Assembly: GCF_036370855.1 (NCBI RefSeq)
Contig: NC_088102.1
Span: forward strand, 18,581,001-18,645,000
Direction of reading: 5' to 3'
DNA length: 64,000 nt
From: Dromaius novaehollandiae
Lineage: Eukaryota > Chordata > Aves > Casuariiformes > Dromaiidae
The notes under the pieces are model-generated. The model saw only the letters and a list, made by a program, of their open reading frames with translations. It did no database searches and was not told where the DNA came from. Below, in pieces: positions 1-9,080 of this stretch; within the stretch, counting starts at the first letter, position 1, and each line of letters begins with the position of its first letter. The position numbers were made by a program, and so were the translations under genes.

Positions 1-3000
1 CTGGATAGTAGTGACATCTTGCACTTGAGCTCCAGAAGAGATCAATGAGCACTGGGTTGAAAAAAGCCACTTAAATTTTGCCTTTAAAGAATCATTTCTA
101 GTCCTTCTGTTTGCAGCAAAATTTTGAAAGAATGAGGAAGGTACTGGGCCTTCAAACTTAAGTATTCCTAAAACATAGGCTCACTTGTGACATAAGTGCT
201 AAAACTCTTGAACAGAAAACTTAATTTTTCCGAAAGCTGCTGCTCTAGAGTAACTAGGCACACAAAGTTGTGGTGCTTTTTTCCCTCCCCCCCTCCATGT
301 CTGTTCTTAGAGCTGTGTTCTGTACCCTTCTGGGGGGAGCCCCCTCCTCCCCCAGCAGGACCGCAGCCTCCCACTTCTGGTACTGTCCTTTTAGCCAAGG
401 AAGAGGTACATGGGGCAATAGAGGTAACTAACCGTGGCACCCCTCTTCCAAGCAACCAAGTTGCTGAAGTCTACAGCTTTTCCCATGGCTCTGGGAAACA
501 AGCTCCAAAGTTTTCTGTATGTGGAAAAACTTAACATTTATTGGTGTGGAGAATATAGCAAGAGAAAAAAAAACTACTTCTACCAAGCTATGCTAGAATA
601 TGAAACTTCATGAGCAGCCCTGTTAGATCAGGGACATACGTACAGGTGTATGTACATCACCAGTCAGCTGTATCCTGCATTTTAGGTAGCCTTGATGGAA
701 GAAAGCTGGCATATTCTTATTGTCTCTAAGACATAGTAGTGCTTTTGTACCTGAACCACAGTTTAGGCTGACACAGAATGAATCCCATTCACCATGTCAT
801 TTGTGCTGTTTATTATTGTTTGTACATCTTACTAATAGGCCTTAGTTTTATTAGCCAGAAGGGGACTAGGGTAGATGAATTTACTTAGTGCTAAAGGAGA
901 GAAGGGAAGAGAATGCTTATATGCTCCTACTGTATAAAAGAGCTGAAGTGATCCTAAACTAAATTCCAGGTAGTATTTAGATGAGAAGCAAATACTAGCT
1001 CAAAAAAACAAGCAAAAATGTCAAAACAGATCTCCTTCACATAAATTGGGATTTTAGTGTATGAGTTAGTCTATTGTTACTACTTTGAAATACTGAACTT
1101 TGAGGCTAAATTCACAAAGAAATCTAATAAATTGCCATGTTCTGTGTTAACCAAAAGCTTTAGAATCACAGGTTTGGTATTTATTAAGCACTCAGATGCC
1201 TTTGCAAGGGGGAAGGGGGTAATCCCATTATGCCCAATAATCAGGGCATTTTTTGATAAGGTGCAAAACCTGTTTGTATCCTTTCTTAGTTCTGAGGAGA
1301 TTTCCTAGCTGAGAAATATTTCACAGAATTTTCATTAAAAGGATATGAGTGTGATTCCCCCATTGTAGCCCCTGTGGAACTCCCACTCCTGTTAATTTAC
1401 ATACAAGCTCTTTCAGAAATCAAATTATAAATAATACAGTAACCTGGTAGGGCATAATGTATCACAGGGCTTAATATGCAGTACCTATATTAACACCCAA
1501 CAGCATAAACAACTCAGCAGTGGTTTTGGGCACATTCATTAGCCAAAATCTACTGACTTAGTCTGAGGATGGGGGTTGAGCAAAAGTGCATTTTGTGGTT
1601 CTAGCAAGTTCTTTTTTGCCAGAATGAACCTGTACTATAGGGCTAGCTTTAAGGAGAGCTAGAGCTGAGGCAATTCTTAGAAATGAACTATGTGATAAAC
1701 TTACTAAGTTGTTCTCATGTATTTAGTTCATATACAGAAAAGAGATACATACATAAAAATCAGTATTTTTTAAAAACTACTAGAATAACAAATCACTTGC
1801 ACCACTGATTCACTAGAGACCATCTCTTAAAGACAACCACAGACTGGGCAAGAGAAAATAAAGGGGAGTTAATAGCAAGTATCCTGCACAAACTGTAAAG
1901 CTTTGTTCCAAGGGTAAGTCAATCTTTGTACTTTAATTAAAAAAAAAAAGCTTGCAGTTGTATTCCACTGCCAAAAGTAACACACTTCATAAGGAACACA
2001 TATTATTGCAACTTATTTTAATCCAAGCGTGAAAGGCTGCAGCGTTAATTTACGCTCTTCACTGGATCTGCCCTCCCACAGGAAGCAAGGAACAGGCTCA
2101 GCAGTACTTAGAAATGTTTCCTGAGATGGAAAGGTAATGTCAGTTGAAGGTGGAGTAGCTAATGACACTAGCACTCAGACTGTCCAGAACTAGTGCTCAA
2201 GCACAGTCTGACAAAAAGATTTGTTTTGTGAACCAAACAAAATAAAAAGAAATCCAAGGCAAGTGGTACAGAGATGCACATTAACTGTGCATTGTACCTT
2301 CTCACTTTCTTGGCAGAAAGCTAGAGCTCTGAACAATTACAAGGCTATTATATGCTAGTTATTTTTTCTGAGGTCTTCATTACTGCCTGTACCTTTCACA
2401 GCTTCTGCTTTAGAAAACTGTTCAAGATCAGCAAGTCTGAGCTAACTCATTTCCAGTTAAAAATAATGAGTAAAAATAGCTTTCCCATCCTTAAATGGAA
2501 ACTCTGGCAATACATCTTTTCTCCTGCCCACTCACAGAAGAGAGATAAGTAGATTCAAATGAGAAAGCCCTAATATAAGCTAGTCTCACATCCTTCCTTA
2601 AAGTCATTACTGTAGAAAGAGATTTGTGCTATGATCTGTAATGATCAAGAACTACTGTAGTCTTTAAAGAGGTAGTAAAATTATTTTGAGCTTGATTACC
2701 CTGAAAGCTTTTAGATAATGCCAGTTTGTGTTACAGGCAACTATCATCTGTGATTGAGAACTAATTAGCCCTGATACTATCTAAAAATCTTCAGGATAAT
2801 TGAGCTGAAGTAATTTCCCTGCCTTTTTAAACAGACTGTAGTAAAAAGCAATTTGATCATTAATTTTTATAGTCTTTTTCATTTGTTTATTCTGTAGCAA
2901 GACTTCCCCTGTTGATGTTCTATTGGTGACAAAAATGCTGGAAGCATCAGTCCAGCTAGCTTTCCTCTCCTCTCAGGCCTGTTCCCTAATGCTTGTATGT

Positions 3001-4879
3001 TAAGAGTTCATATAATTCTCACATTGCTGCTTCCCACCCACTTCAGGCTCAAATTTTCAGATGTAGTAGTGGCTTGAATCAGATGATGCATCTTTCTGTA
3101 GTTAGTTGTAAAGCTCATGGTTTTCGGCAGCTTTAATCTTAAAGGACTTTTGGTGGAGAAGTCTAGAAATACAAACCACCACTCCGCACATCATTGCTGC
3201 ACCCAGCACACACTCCACATCCAGACAGATTGGCTCATCATGCCAGACATGCTGATGAATTTGCTGAAGGCCACATGGTTGCACGACGACTTTGGCAGTT
3301 CTCCTTATCATTTTCTATTTTTGAAGCTTCTTCTTATCCTGTTCTTCTCTAAAGAACTCCATCTAGACAAGACTTAGCAGCTTCCCGGTTTAAGAGCTAC
3401 TGCATCAAGTTTAGAAAAAAGTCCGCCCAAACATATCTCCTTGCTATATAGAAGTAGGGAAAGGGCAAGAGGCATTCCGTTTCATCCAGCCAGCCTCAAA
3501 ACTTCAGGCTGGAGCCACAGAATTAGGGCACAGAGCATAAAAGGACAACAAAACATCAATCAAACATACGGAGGAAAAGACTGAGGGAAAGACTGGAAAA
3601 CAGTAAGCTATAGCAGCTGACTGCCAGCACTGCTATCTAGCAACAAACATATGCAAGAAAATTTCATTAATATTTATCTGCATGACAGACTTGTTTATAA
3701 AACATTGAAAAGTTTTTATTTTCTAGATAAATAGGATGGTGATTATTTTAGAGTTAGGAAACAGTACAACTTAAAAGTTCTGACTCCAGAAGGTATTATA
3801 AGTCAGAGTTTATTCTTACTCCAGCATATTAAGATGGCAGCTTCCTTCTTTTTGTATTGCACTTAGAACTTAAAACCTTCTTGTAAAGGCTACATTGTGT
3901 TTTCAGGTCCTAGCACCGATGCTGGCATTTGAAAGCACAGTCTCAAATTATCTCCAAATGCAAACAGAAAGTTTAAGATGTTTTAACTACCATGCTTGAA
4001 CATAACAACACTAAAAACAGTGTTCTCTTTCCAAAGCAGGAGGAAACTGGTATTTCTCTCCAGGATTCCCTTAGAGTAGTCAGAAATAGATTAGCATTTA
4101 TGATGATTAGGTACTGAGAATCATATATAATTGAAATGATAATTAAAAAGTTTAGTTCATAATCATCTGGGGCCTGCTATTTTTGAAGACCATACTTTTG
4201 CACTGTTTTCACATTTGGAAGGTTATTTCCATCACAGCGCAAAAACTTAGTTTTCTAAGAAACAAAAAAGTAATGAAAAAGAAGAGATTTGACATTATTT
4301 AAATTGCACAATAATCCAATAATTAGAATTAAATGGTATGCCAACAATAGCACCGACAATAATTTGAAACCACGGTAAGAAACTTCAGTCATACTGATGT
4401 TCCACTGACCAAACTTGCACTCATTGCAAAAATAAGAATTTATCTCGCTTTTTCAAATTCCTGGAAGAATCACAGTATCTGTCTTGCTACTTGCTTGTAG
4501 CACAGCCCCCCAAACCTAGTATCAGTTAACTTTCCCAATTTTATAGTTTCTTAACACATCAGTGCTCCCAGAACATGGTTTTGCATCACATTTGGAGTGA
4601 AATTAAAATGGTAATAAATTGCAATCACTTTGTATCAAAGGAGATTTCTACAGGTAGGAGGAGGAAGCACTTAAAAAAAATTAAAAAAAAAAAAAAAAAA
4701 AGAGTTGTGCATACCATCAGTCAATGTCAGCACAAACCGCTTTTGGCACAGGGCAGGGGGAGGAGAGTTTAAAGCACTGCCTCCAGGCCTAGGCCACTTC
4801 TCATTCCCTGCCTGCTACAATGTTGTATCATTGTGGTCTCTGAAAAAGAGTGTGCTACCACAGAAAACCAGTATTTTTT
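1..4879. other. Intergenic DNA downstream of LYSET
   Basis: No exon can be supported here. All open frames are short and do not resemble known proteins. The stretch is AT-rich, with scattered A/T runs and one long A-rich tract at 4673-4701. In human the next gene on this side is GON7, tail to tail with LYSET, followed by UBR7. I looked for the acidic C-terminal coding stretch of GON7 on the plus strand and did not find it, so it probably lies left of the window. Minus-strand AATAAA hexamers at 3715-3720 and 3809-3814 could serve longer LYSET 3' ends. A gene-like but broken minus-strand frame at 3102-3365 is described in the findings. Confidence 0.6.
4673..4701. repeat. A-rich tract
   Basis: A run of 8 A, two T, then 19 A. 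No retrocopy or SINE body was recognised on its 5' side, so it is treated as a simple repeat. Other homopolymer runs of 15-19 bases lie at 5123-5138 (T), 6127-6143 (A), 43427-43445 (T) and 58186-58200 (A). Confidence 0.85.
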
Positions 4880-4902
4880 TCTCTTTAAAGATTTACACGT
4901 AC

Positions 4903-4908
4903 TTTATT
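4903..4908 (-). terminator. Candidate LYSET poly(A) signal (AATAAA)
   Basis: This is the first canonical AATAAA on the minus strand after the LYSET stop codon, about 555 bases downstream. It is followed on that strand by a GU-rich stretch at about 4850-4875, as expected of a downstream element. Cleavage would fall near 4880-4890 and give a 3' UTR of roughly 580 bases. Further AATAAA hexamers lie at 3809-3814 and 3715-3720, so longer isoforms are possible. This is motif evidence only. Confidence 0.5.
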
Positions 4909-5463
4909 CTTTGCTTCCTGTATTTCTCTTTAAAATTAATTTTAAAAAAATCATTAAAAATCAGCACTGATGTAAATGCAAGGTACTCAAAAAAGAAAAA
5001 AAATCAAAGAAACGTGTTAAGCGCAGCTTTTATAATCATGTTCTGATTTTTTTTCCTTTTACATTTACCATAAAAGAAGTCTCTTTTCACTGATTTTTCT
5101 CCAAGGGAAAACATAGGAAGTCTTTTTTTTTTTTTTTTCTTTTGCGCACAGAGGAGTAAGGTCATGGACCAGAAACGTATTTCCCCACAGGACGTTTCAG
5201 ATGGAGTGTAGCAATTCTGCATCATTAAGGCAAAATGAGGAATGCTTCCATCAAGTGTCATATAGGGCTCTCCCATTCTGGTCACTTTGATAGACCCATA
5301 CTTTAAAAATCTTTTAAATTATTTTTTAAATAGAAAACAGTCTGTTCATTACTTAACAGTTTGAAAGAAAAGGCTCTTTCCAGCCTTCATTCAGAACTTC
5401 AGTCTTGTGATTAGATCAGGCATACACATTGCTTCAAAACAGCTATGGAAACTAAAAATTGAA

Positions 5464-5859
5464 TCAAGTGTCAATCAGTTGTAATCTACTGATCTGATTA
5501 GAGGCCTTGACAAATGTTTGATGACGATTGCAAATAACAGCCAAGCAGATAGGAATGATGCAATAGCCAACAGTTTTGGGGTCAGCTCTTGTACAGGAAT
5601 AGAGGAACAAGAACATCTGTAAATACGGTATTAAAAATATTATAGTCCATAGCCAAAAAGGCAAGGATAGCAGTCGTACTTTTAAGGAGTGTGTCCATGT
5701 GGTTCCTTCTTGTGGCTCCTTGGGGTGTTGCTGAATATGCTCCAGTGCTAGTTTGTTGTAAGTCTCATTGATTTCAAAGACATAATAAAAAGCTGCAGCA
5801 CTTGCTAACAAGTACAACCCCACACCAATCCATCCCATCCTCTGGCGAAAGTTCATCAT
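5464..5859 (-). CDS. LYSET: LYSET (TMEM251), lysosomal enzyme trafficking factor, 131-residue form
   Basis: The protein is recognised by near-complete identity to mammalian TMEM251/LYSET, including the start MMNFRQRMGWIG and the end SNQISRLQLIDT. Published work places LYSET in the Golgi membrane, where it supports the GlcNAc-1-phosphotransferase (GNPTAB product) that makes the mannose-6-phosphate tag on lysosomal hydrolases. Visible hydrophobic segments lie at residues 9-28, 64-88 and about 97-110. The polar loop at 29-62 carries the HIQQHP and TTWTHS motifs. The coding region sits in one exon whose acceptor (TTACAG) ends at 5876, so exon sequence starts at 5875. The start chosen is the first of two tandem ATGs, at 5859, with A at -3; it gives the 131-residue length of the shorter human isoform. 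The frame stays open upstream to 5875 (residues C-R-A-W-R), matching the RAWRMM junction of the longer human isoform, so an exon-1-encoded extension is possible. No frameshift or internal stop is present. Confidence 0.97.
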   Translation of the reverse strand: MMNFRQRMGWIGVGLYLLASAAAFYYVFEINETYNKLALEHIQQHPKEPQEGTTWTHSLKVRLLSLPFWLWTIIFLIPYLQMFLFLYSCTRADPKTVGYCIIPICLAVICNRHQTFVKASNQISRLQLIDT

Positions 5860-5866
5860 TCTCCAT
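5774..5866 (-). other. Out-of-frame upstream ORF overlapping the LYSET start
   Basis: Seven bases before the LYSET ATG, in the same exon, lies another ATG with A at -3 and G at +4. It is in the +1 frame, reads 30 codons and stops at TGA inside the LYSET coding region. Scanning ribosomes would meet it first and would need to read past it to start the 131-residue protein. I expect human LYSET to share it, because the amino acids R-A-W-R-M-M largely dictate these bases, but I cannot check that here. Confidence 0.6.
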
Positions 5867-5875
5867 GCTCTGCAC

Positions 5876-8373
5876 CTGTAACAAAGTGTGAAATATGTAT
5901 TCAGTACAGTTTGGAAAAAGGACACAAAAATAAAGTCTAGTTTTCAGAAGTTAACTTTTTATAACTTTTCATTACACACTTGTAAAAATGGCAAACATCC
6001 ATTTCTGAAACTCTGAGTTCTCTCTGCATCAGAGGGAATTATACACCAGTACGTTAGCAACAGGCCAATGGTGATTGCATTTAGTGCTCTACCTGTAGCT
6101 CTGTAGTTTAGTGCCTGCTGGCTATCAAAAAAAAAAAAAAAAACAGAGACAAGTTCTACCAAGCCAAAAATTAAGTACTGAATAAACAAAACAGAAATAG
6201 TGATCCGATTAAGTTACTTCCCATTCAGCTATCAGTGCCTCTAGCCATAGGTTGAGGATAATGCAAAACTTTTTATAAATACATAACTTTTGTAAAGTTC
6301 TTACACATCTACAGGACAAACACACCGCTATCCAGCTAATAAATGAACGTTATTGTTTGTTTGCAGTATAGCAACATCCAGTTTTATTAAGCTTTATCTT
6401 CTGAATGTCCATCTAGGAACCATGTAAAAGGGTAAGTTTTTCATTTGCACATGGGAAGATACGTACTTAAGGCATGTGTTTGTACCCAACAATATTTCTG
6501 CCTTAAACAGTGTGAACAGTTGCAGTATGCTTTCTGTGAGAAAGAAGCTGAACACACGTATTTTTAACTGATGCCGTGCAGAACAAATCACCCACCTGTC
6601 AATTGGCATTTTTCAGAGGAAGCAAAAGTTTCTGAAGTACCACATAGTACAGGACAATTTTAGCTGTTTTAAGATCTCTGCCTGGCTATACAGTTCTAAG
6701 TGACCTGAGACACTCCTCAAACTACACCTGCAGTCAGGAACACTCTAGCTGAAGTCCCTCCACTAATACAAGGAAGTCTTCATCACCTTCACTCAAAACA
6801 GCCCCAGGGATGGTAGACCAGGGAAACAGCACTTTACTGCAGCTGTTTTAAGAGTTCTAAAAAACTGTACTTTTTCAGACTGCCAAAGCCTTTCTTTTCC
6901 TAAGCTTTTTGAGAGAGTGGGCAAGATTAATTTGTGCCATACTGTTTTAAGCAAAATATACCAGTAGTTAAAAGACAGAAATGCCTGTTTAAGGAATGTT
7001 TTATGTATACAAAGCAATAGCTATTAACAGCAGTACAAAAGAAAGCTTAATGTTAATGATACCCAAATCATTACACAATCACCGCCGAGCTAAGCCATCT
7101 GGGTAGCAACGTTAAAGAATTCATAGTTTTCCTTATATAAAGGATATCCCCAGTCCTGACCTGAAGGAATCTCATCAGGGCAGCAATAGAGAAGTTGTTC
7201 TGGCCCTGGCACTGCTGCATCTATGGTGGTTTAAAAAAATCCAAACATACACAGACAATAAATACCAGAGGACACCATTAGTTTTGTCTATGACACGTAT
7301 TTCTTATTTAGCTTGTACTTCCATATAACTTAATGGTATGCTTCTCATTAATATACTAAGTTCACTTCATATTTTTAGTATGACAATCTAAAAATTTGTA
7401 TGAGATACTGTTAATCCACTGGGTAAAAAACAAATTCCAGAGTCCACGTTTACCCAATAACTAAGTTATGATCCATTTTTTCCAGTAGGCATTTGATAGT
7501 TGGCTGACAGTAATTGCCTTCAGAGGAAAATTATCAAAAAGAATCCACATATTAAAAACACAAACCCTACTGAAACTAGAATTCAACCTTAAGAAGCTAA
7601 ACATTAGTTGATTTCTTTCGTTCTCCTTGCACAGCAGTAGCCAGAAGAGCAGTCTTAGCTCTGGGTTACTTTGACAGAGGCAGGGATAGCCCTTACAGTT
7701 CTCTCATTGTTATTTTCCATCTTGGGATATTGTTTTTACTTGCCGCTTTTGCAGATGTCCACGATGGTTAACACACTCGTTTATTCGCATTCCCTCGGTG
7801 CCTCCGGCCTCTCCTTTCACAACAAGTATAACCAGACCGCACGGATTAACTGCTGATTACACTCACATGACTAGAGCACTCATCCGTTCTTCGTGACTAT
7901 GAGTGTTCAAGCCGTGTTTTGGTGGAAAAGCGATCCACAAAAACGTAACCGGGTGCTTTCCCAGAGAGGGGCACCAAAAACAGGCGCAAAGCCTCCCACT
8001 TTAAATACTACCAACAATACAAGTAATCCCGTACCGAAATAACCTGTTCTCGCTCCGGATCAGGTTTTACGGCACGCTGACTACACAAACGCAGATCTCT
8101 GGGGCACCTGTTCGCAGCTTTACCAACGTTATCTTACCGGCACCTCCCCGAGGATAAAACCCCCTTTCGGCCGCCTCGGCGCTAGGAGTACGGGACGGCA
8201 GCTGGGGCGCCGCAGCCGCCGCCCGGCCCGGAGCCCCCCCGCTCCGCCGCGCCCGCAGGCAGCCCTGCCACGGGGGGACGCCTGGCCCGGCAGAGCCCCC
8301 GCGCGCGCCGCGCCGGGTCCCCGTCCGGACCCCCCTTCCCTCACCGCCACCGTGCGGCCACGGTTCCTCTTAC
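5876..8373 (-). other. LYSET intron 1
   Basis: The intron runs from donor GTAAGA at 8373-8368 (exon side AGGAAG) to the acceptor TTACAG ending at 5876, about 2.5 kb. A second good donor (CCG followed by GTAAGA) has its exon end at 8138 and would lengthen exon 1 by 236 bases. The intron holds a 17-base A run at 6127-6143. No coding frame in it was recognised. A 76-residue minus-strand frame at 5959-6189 is hydrophobic but lacks splice sites or recognisable homology. Confidence 0.7.
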
Positions 8374-8950
8374 CTTCCTCCAGCGGAGAAGGAGGGGGGG
8401 GCGGCGGCGGGCGGCCCGCTCCCCTCAGCCCGCGCCGCCGCGCCGGGAGGCGGAGGGCCCCGCCGGCCCGCGGCGCCACTGCCGGCCAACGGCCATGGCC
8501 CCCCGGCCGCCGCACCGGAACCGCGGCGCTTCCGGCATGCTAGGGAACCGCTTCCGGCGCGCGCCCGTCTGCATCCGAGGCGACGGCGGGGGCGGTGCGC
8601 GGGTTGGTCGGCGGCCATCTTGGCTCGGGCCCTCCGCCCCTCTGTGGCGTTGTGGCCTCGCCCAAAATGGCGGCAGGGAACTGCGGCCGCGCCTTCGCTT
8701 TCCGGTTACCGTCAGCGCAGCCGTGCGTTAGGCTAGCCAACGCCGGCCGCCTTACGGCAGCTATGGGCCGCGCTCGCTCTCACGTTAGCGCCGCTCCACC
8801 TGGTGGAGGGAGAGACCGGGTCTGGGCAGCGCGGCCGCAGCGAGGCCGGCGGTGCCTCGGCGGGATTGGGCTGCGCTGCCTCTCCTGGGGCTCACGGAGA
8901 CACCGCCGGCAAAGTGTGCGTCGGCCGCTGGCTGCGTTAGCCGGGTGTGT
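8150..8950. promoter_or_regulatory. CpG island with divergent LYSET promoter
   Basis: GC content and CpG density rise sharply against AT-rich flanks. Visible sites are two ETS-type GGAAG motifs, seen on the plus strand as CTTCCGG near 8529 and 8552, and two YY1-type elements pointing away from each other. One is CAAGATGGCCGC on the minus strand (8620-8609); the other is CAAAATGGCGGC on the plus strand (8663-8674). No TATA box stands between them. This arrangement fits a bidirectional housekeeping promoter. The minus side feeds LYSET; the plus side has no recognised gene. Confidence 0.8.
8374..8640 (-). other. LYSET: LYSET 5' exon (inferred), with potential in-frame N-terminal extension
   Basis: The exon end at 8374 is set by a consensus donor (AAG, then GTAAGA). 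The start is inferred from a YY1/TISU-like element (CAAGATGGCCGC) read on the minus strand at 8620-8609; such elements sit just inside transcription starts. The ATG within it, at 8618-8616, opens a frame that runs through the exon without a stop. It splices in phase (AG plus G gives Arg) onto the LYSET frame and predicts a 218-residue protein. The extension is rich in Ala, Arg, Pro and Gly and does not resemble the human long-isoform N-terminus, so it may be untranslated leader. If the alternative donor at 8138 is used instead, this frame stops at 8370. Confidence 0.5.
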
Positions 8951-9080
8951 GGTAAACGCTAAGGGAAGCACGGACGGGATTTGTTACATGGCAGAACAGT
9001 CTCTCCAAAGTCCTACACACACTTACAGAGCAGCATCTATTTATACACAAATAGGTAGTGCTATTCCAGTAAGTTATTAG
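8667..9080 (+). other. Unrecognised 137-codon ORF starting in a plus-strand TISU-like element
   Basis: The ATG of the plus-strand YY1/TISU-like element opens a frame beginning MAAGNCGRAF and ending at a TAG at 9078-9080. The product is Arg- and Ala-rich in its first 90 residues, as expected from CpG-island sequence, and then turns ordinary. No domain, signal peptide or homology is recognised. It lies where mammals carry MOAP1 but shows no similarity to a PNMA/Gag-like protein. It may be the start of a non-coding divergent transcript or chance. No strong splice donor was seen nearby. Confidence 0.25.

Noticed and set aside
1-4880. GON7 or UBR7 exons next to LYSET
   Set aside because: Expected from human gene order, but no acidic GON7 C-terminal coding or UBR-box/PHD coding was found on either strand. 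They are probably outside the window.
5860-5925. Upstream codons of the LYSET frame (to a GTG at 5925) as part of the protein
   Set aside because: Everything beyond 5875 lies upstream of the splice acceptor and is intron. The open frame there is chance, and the first codon is not ATG.
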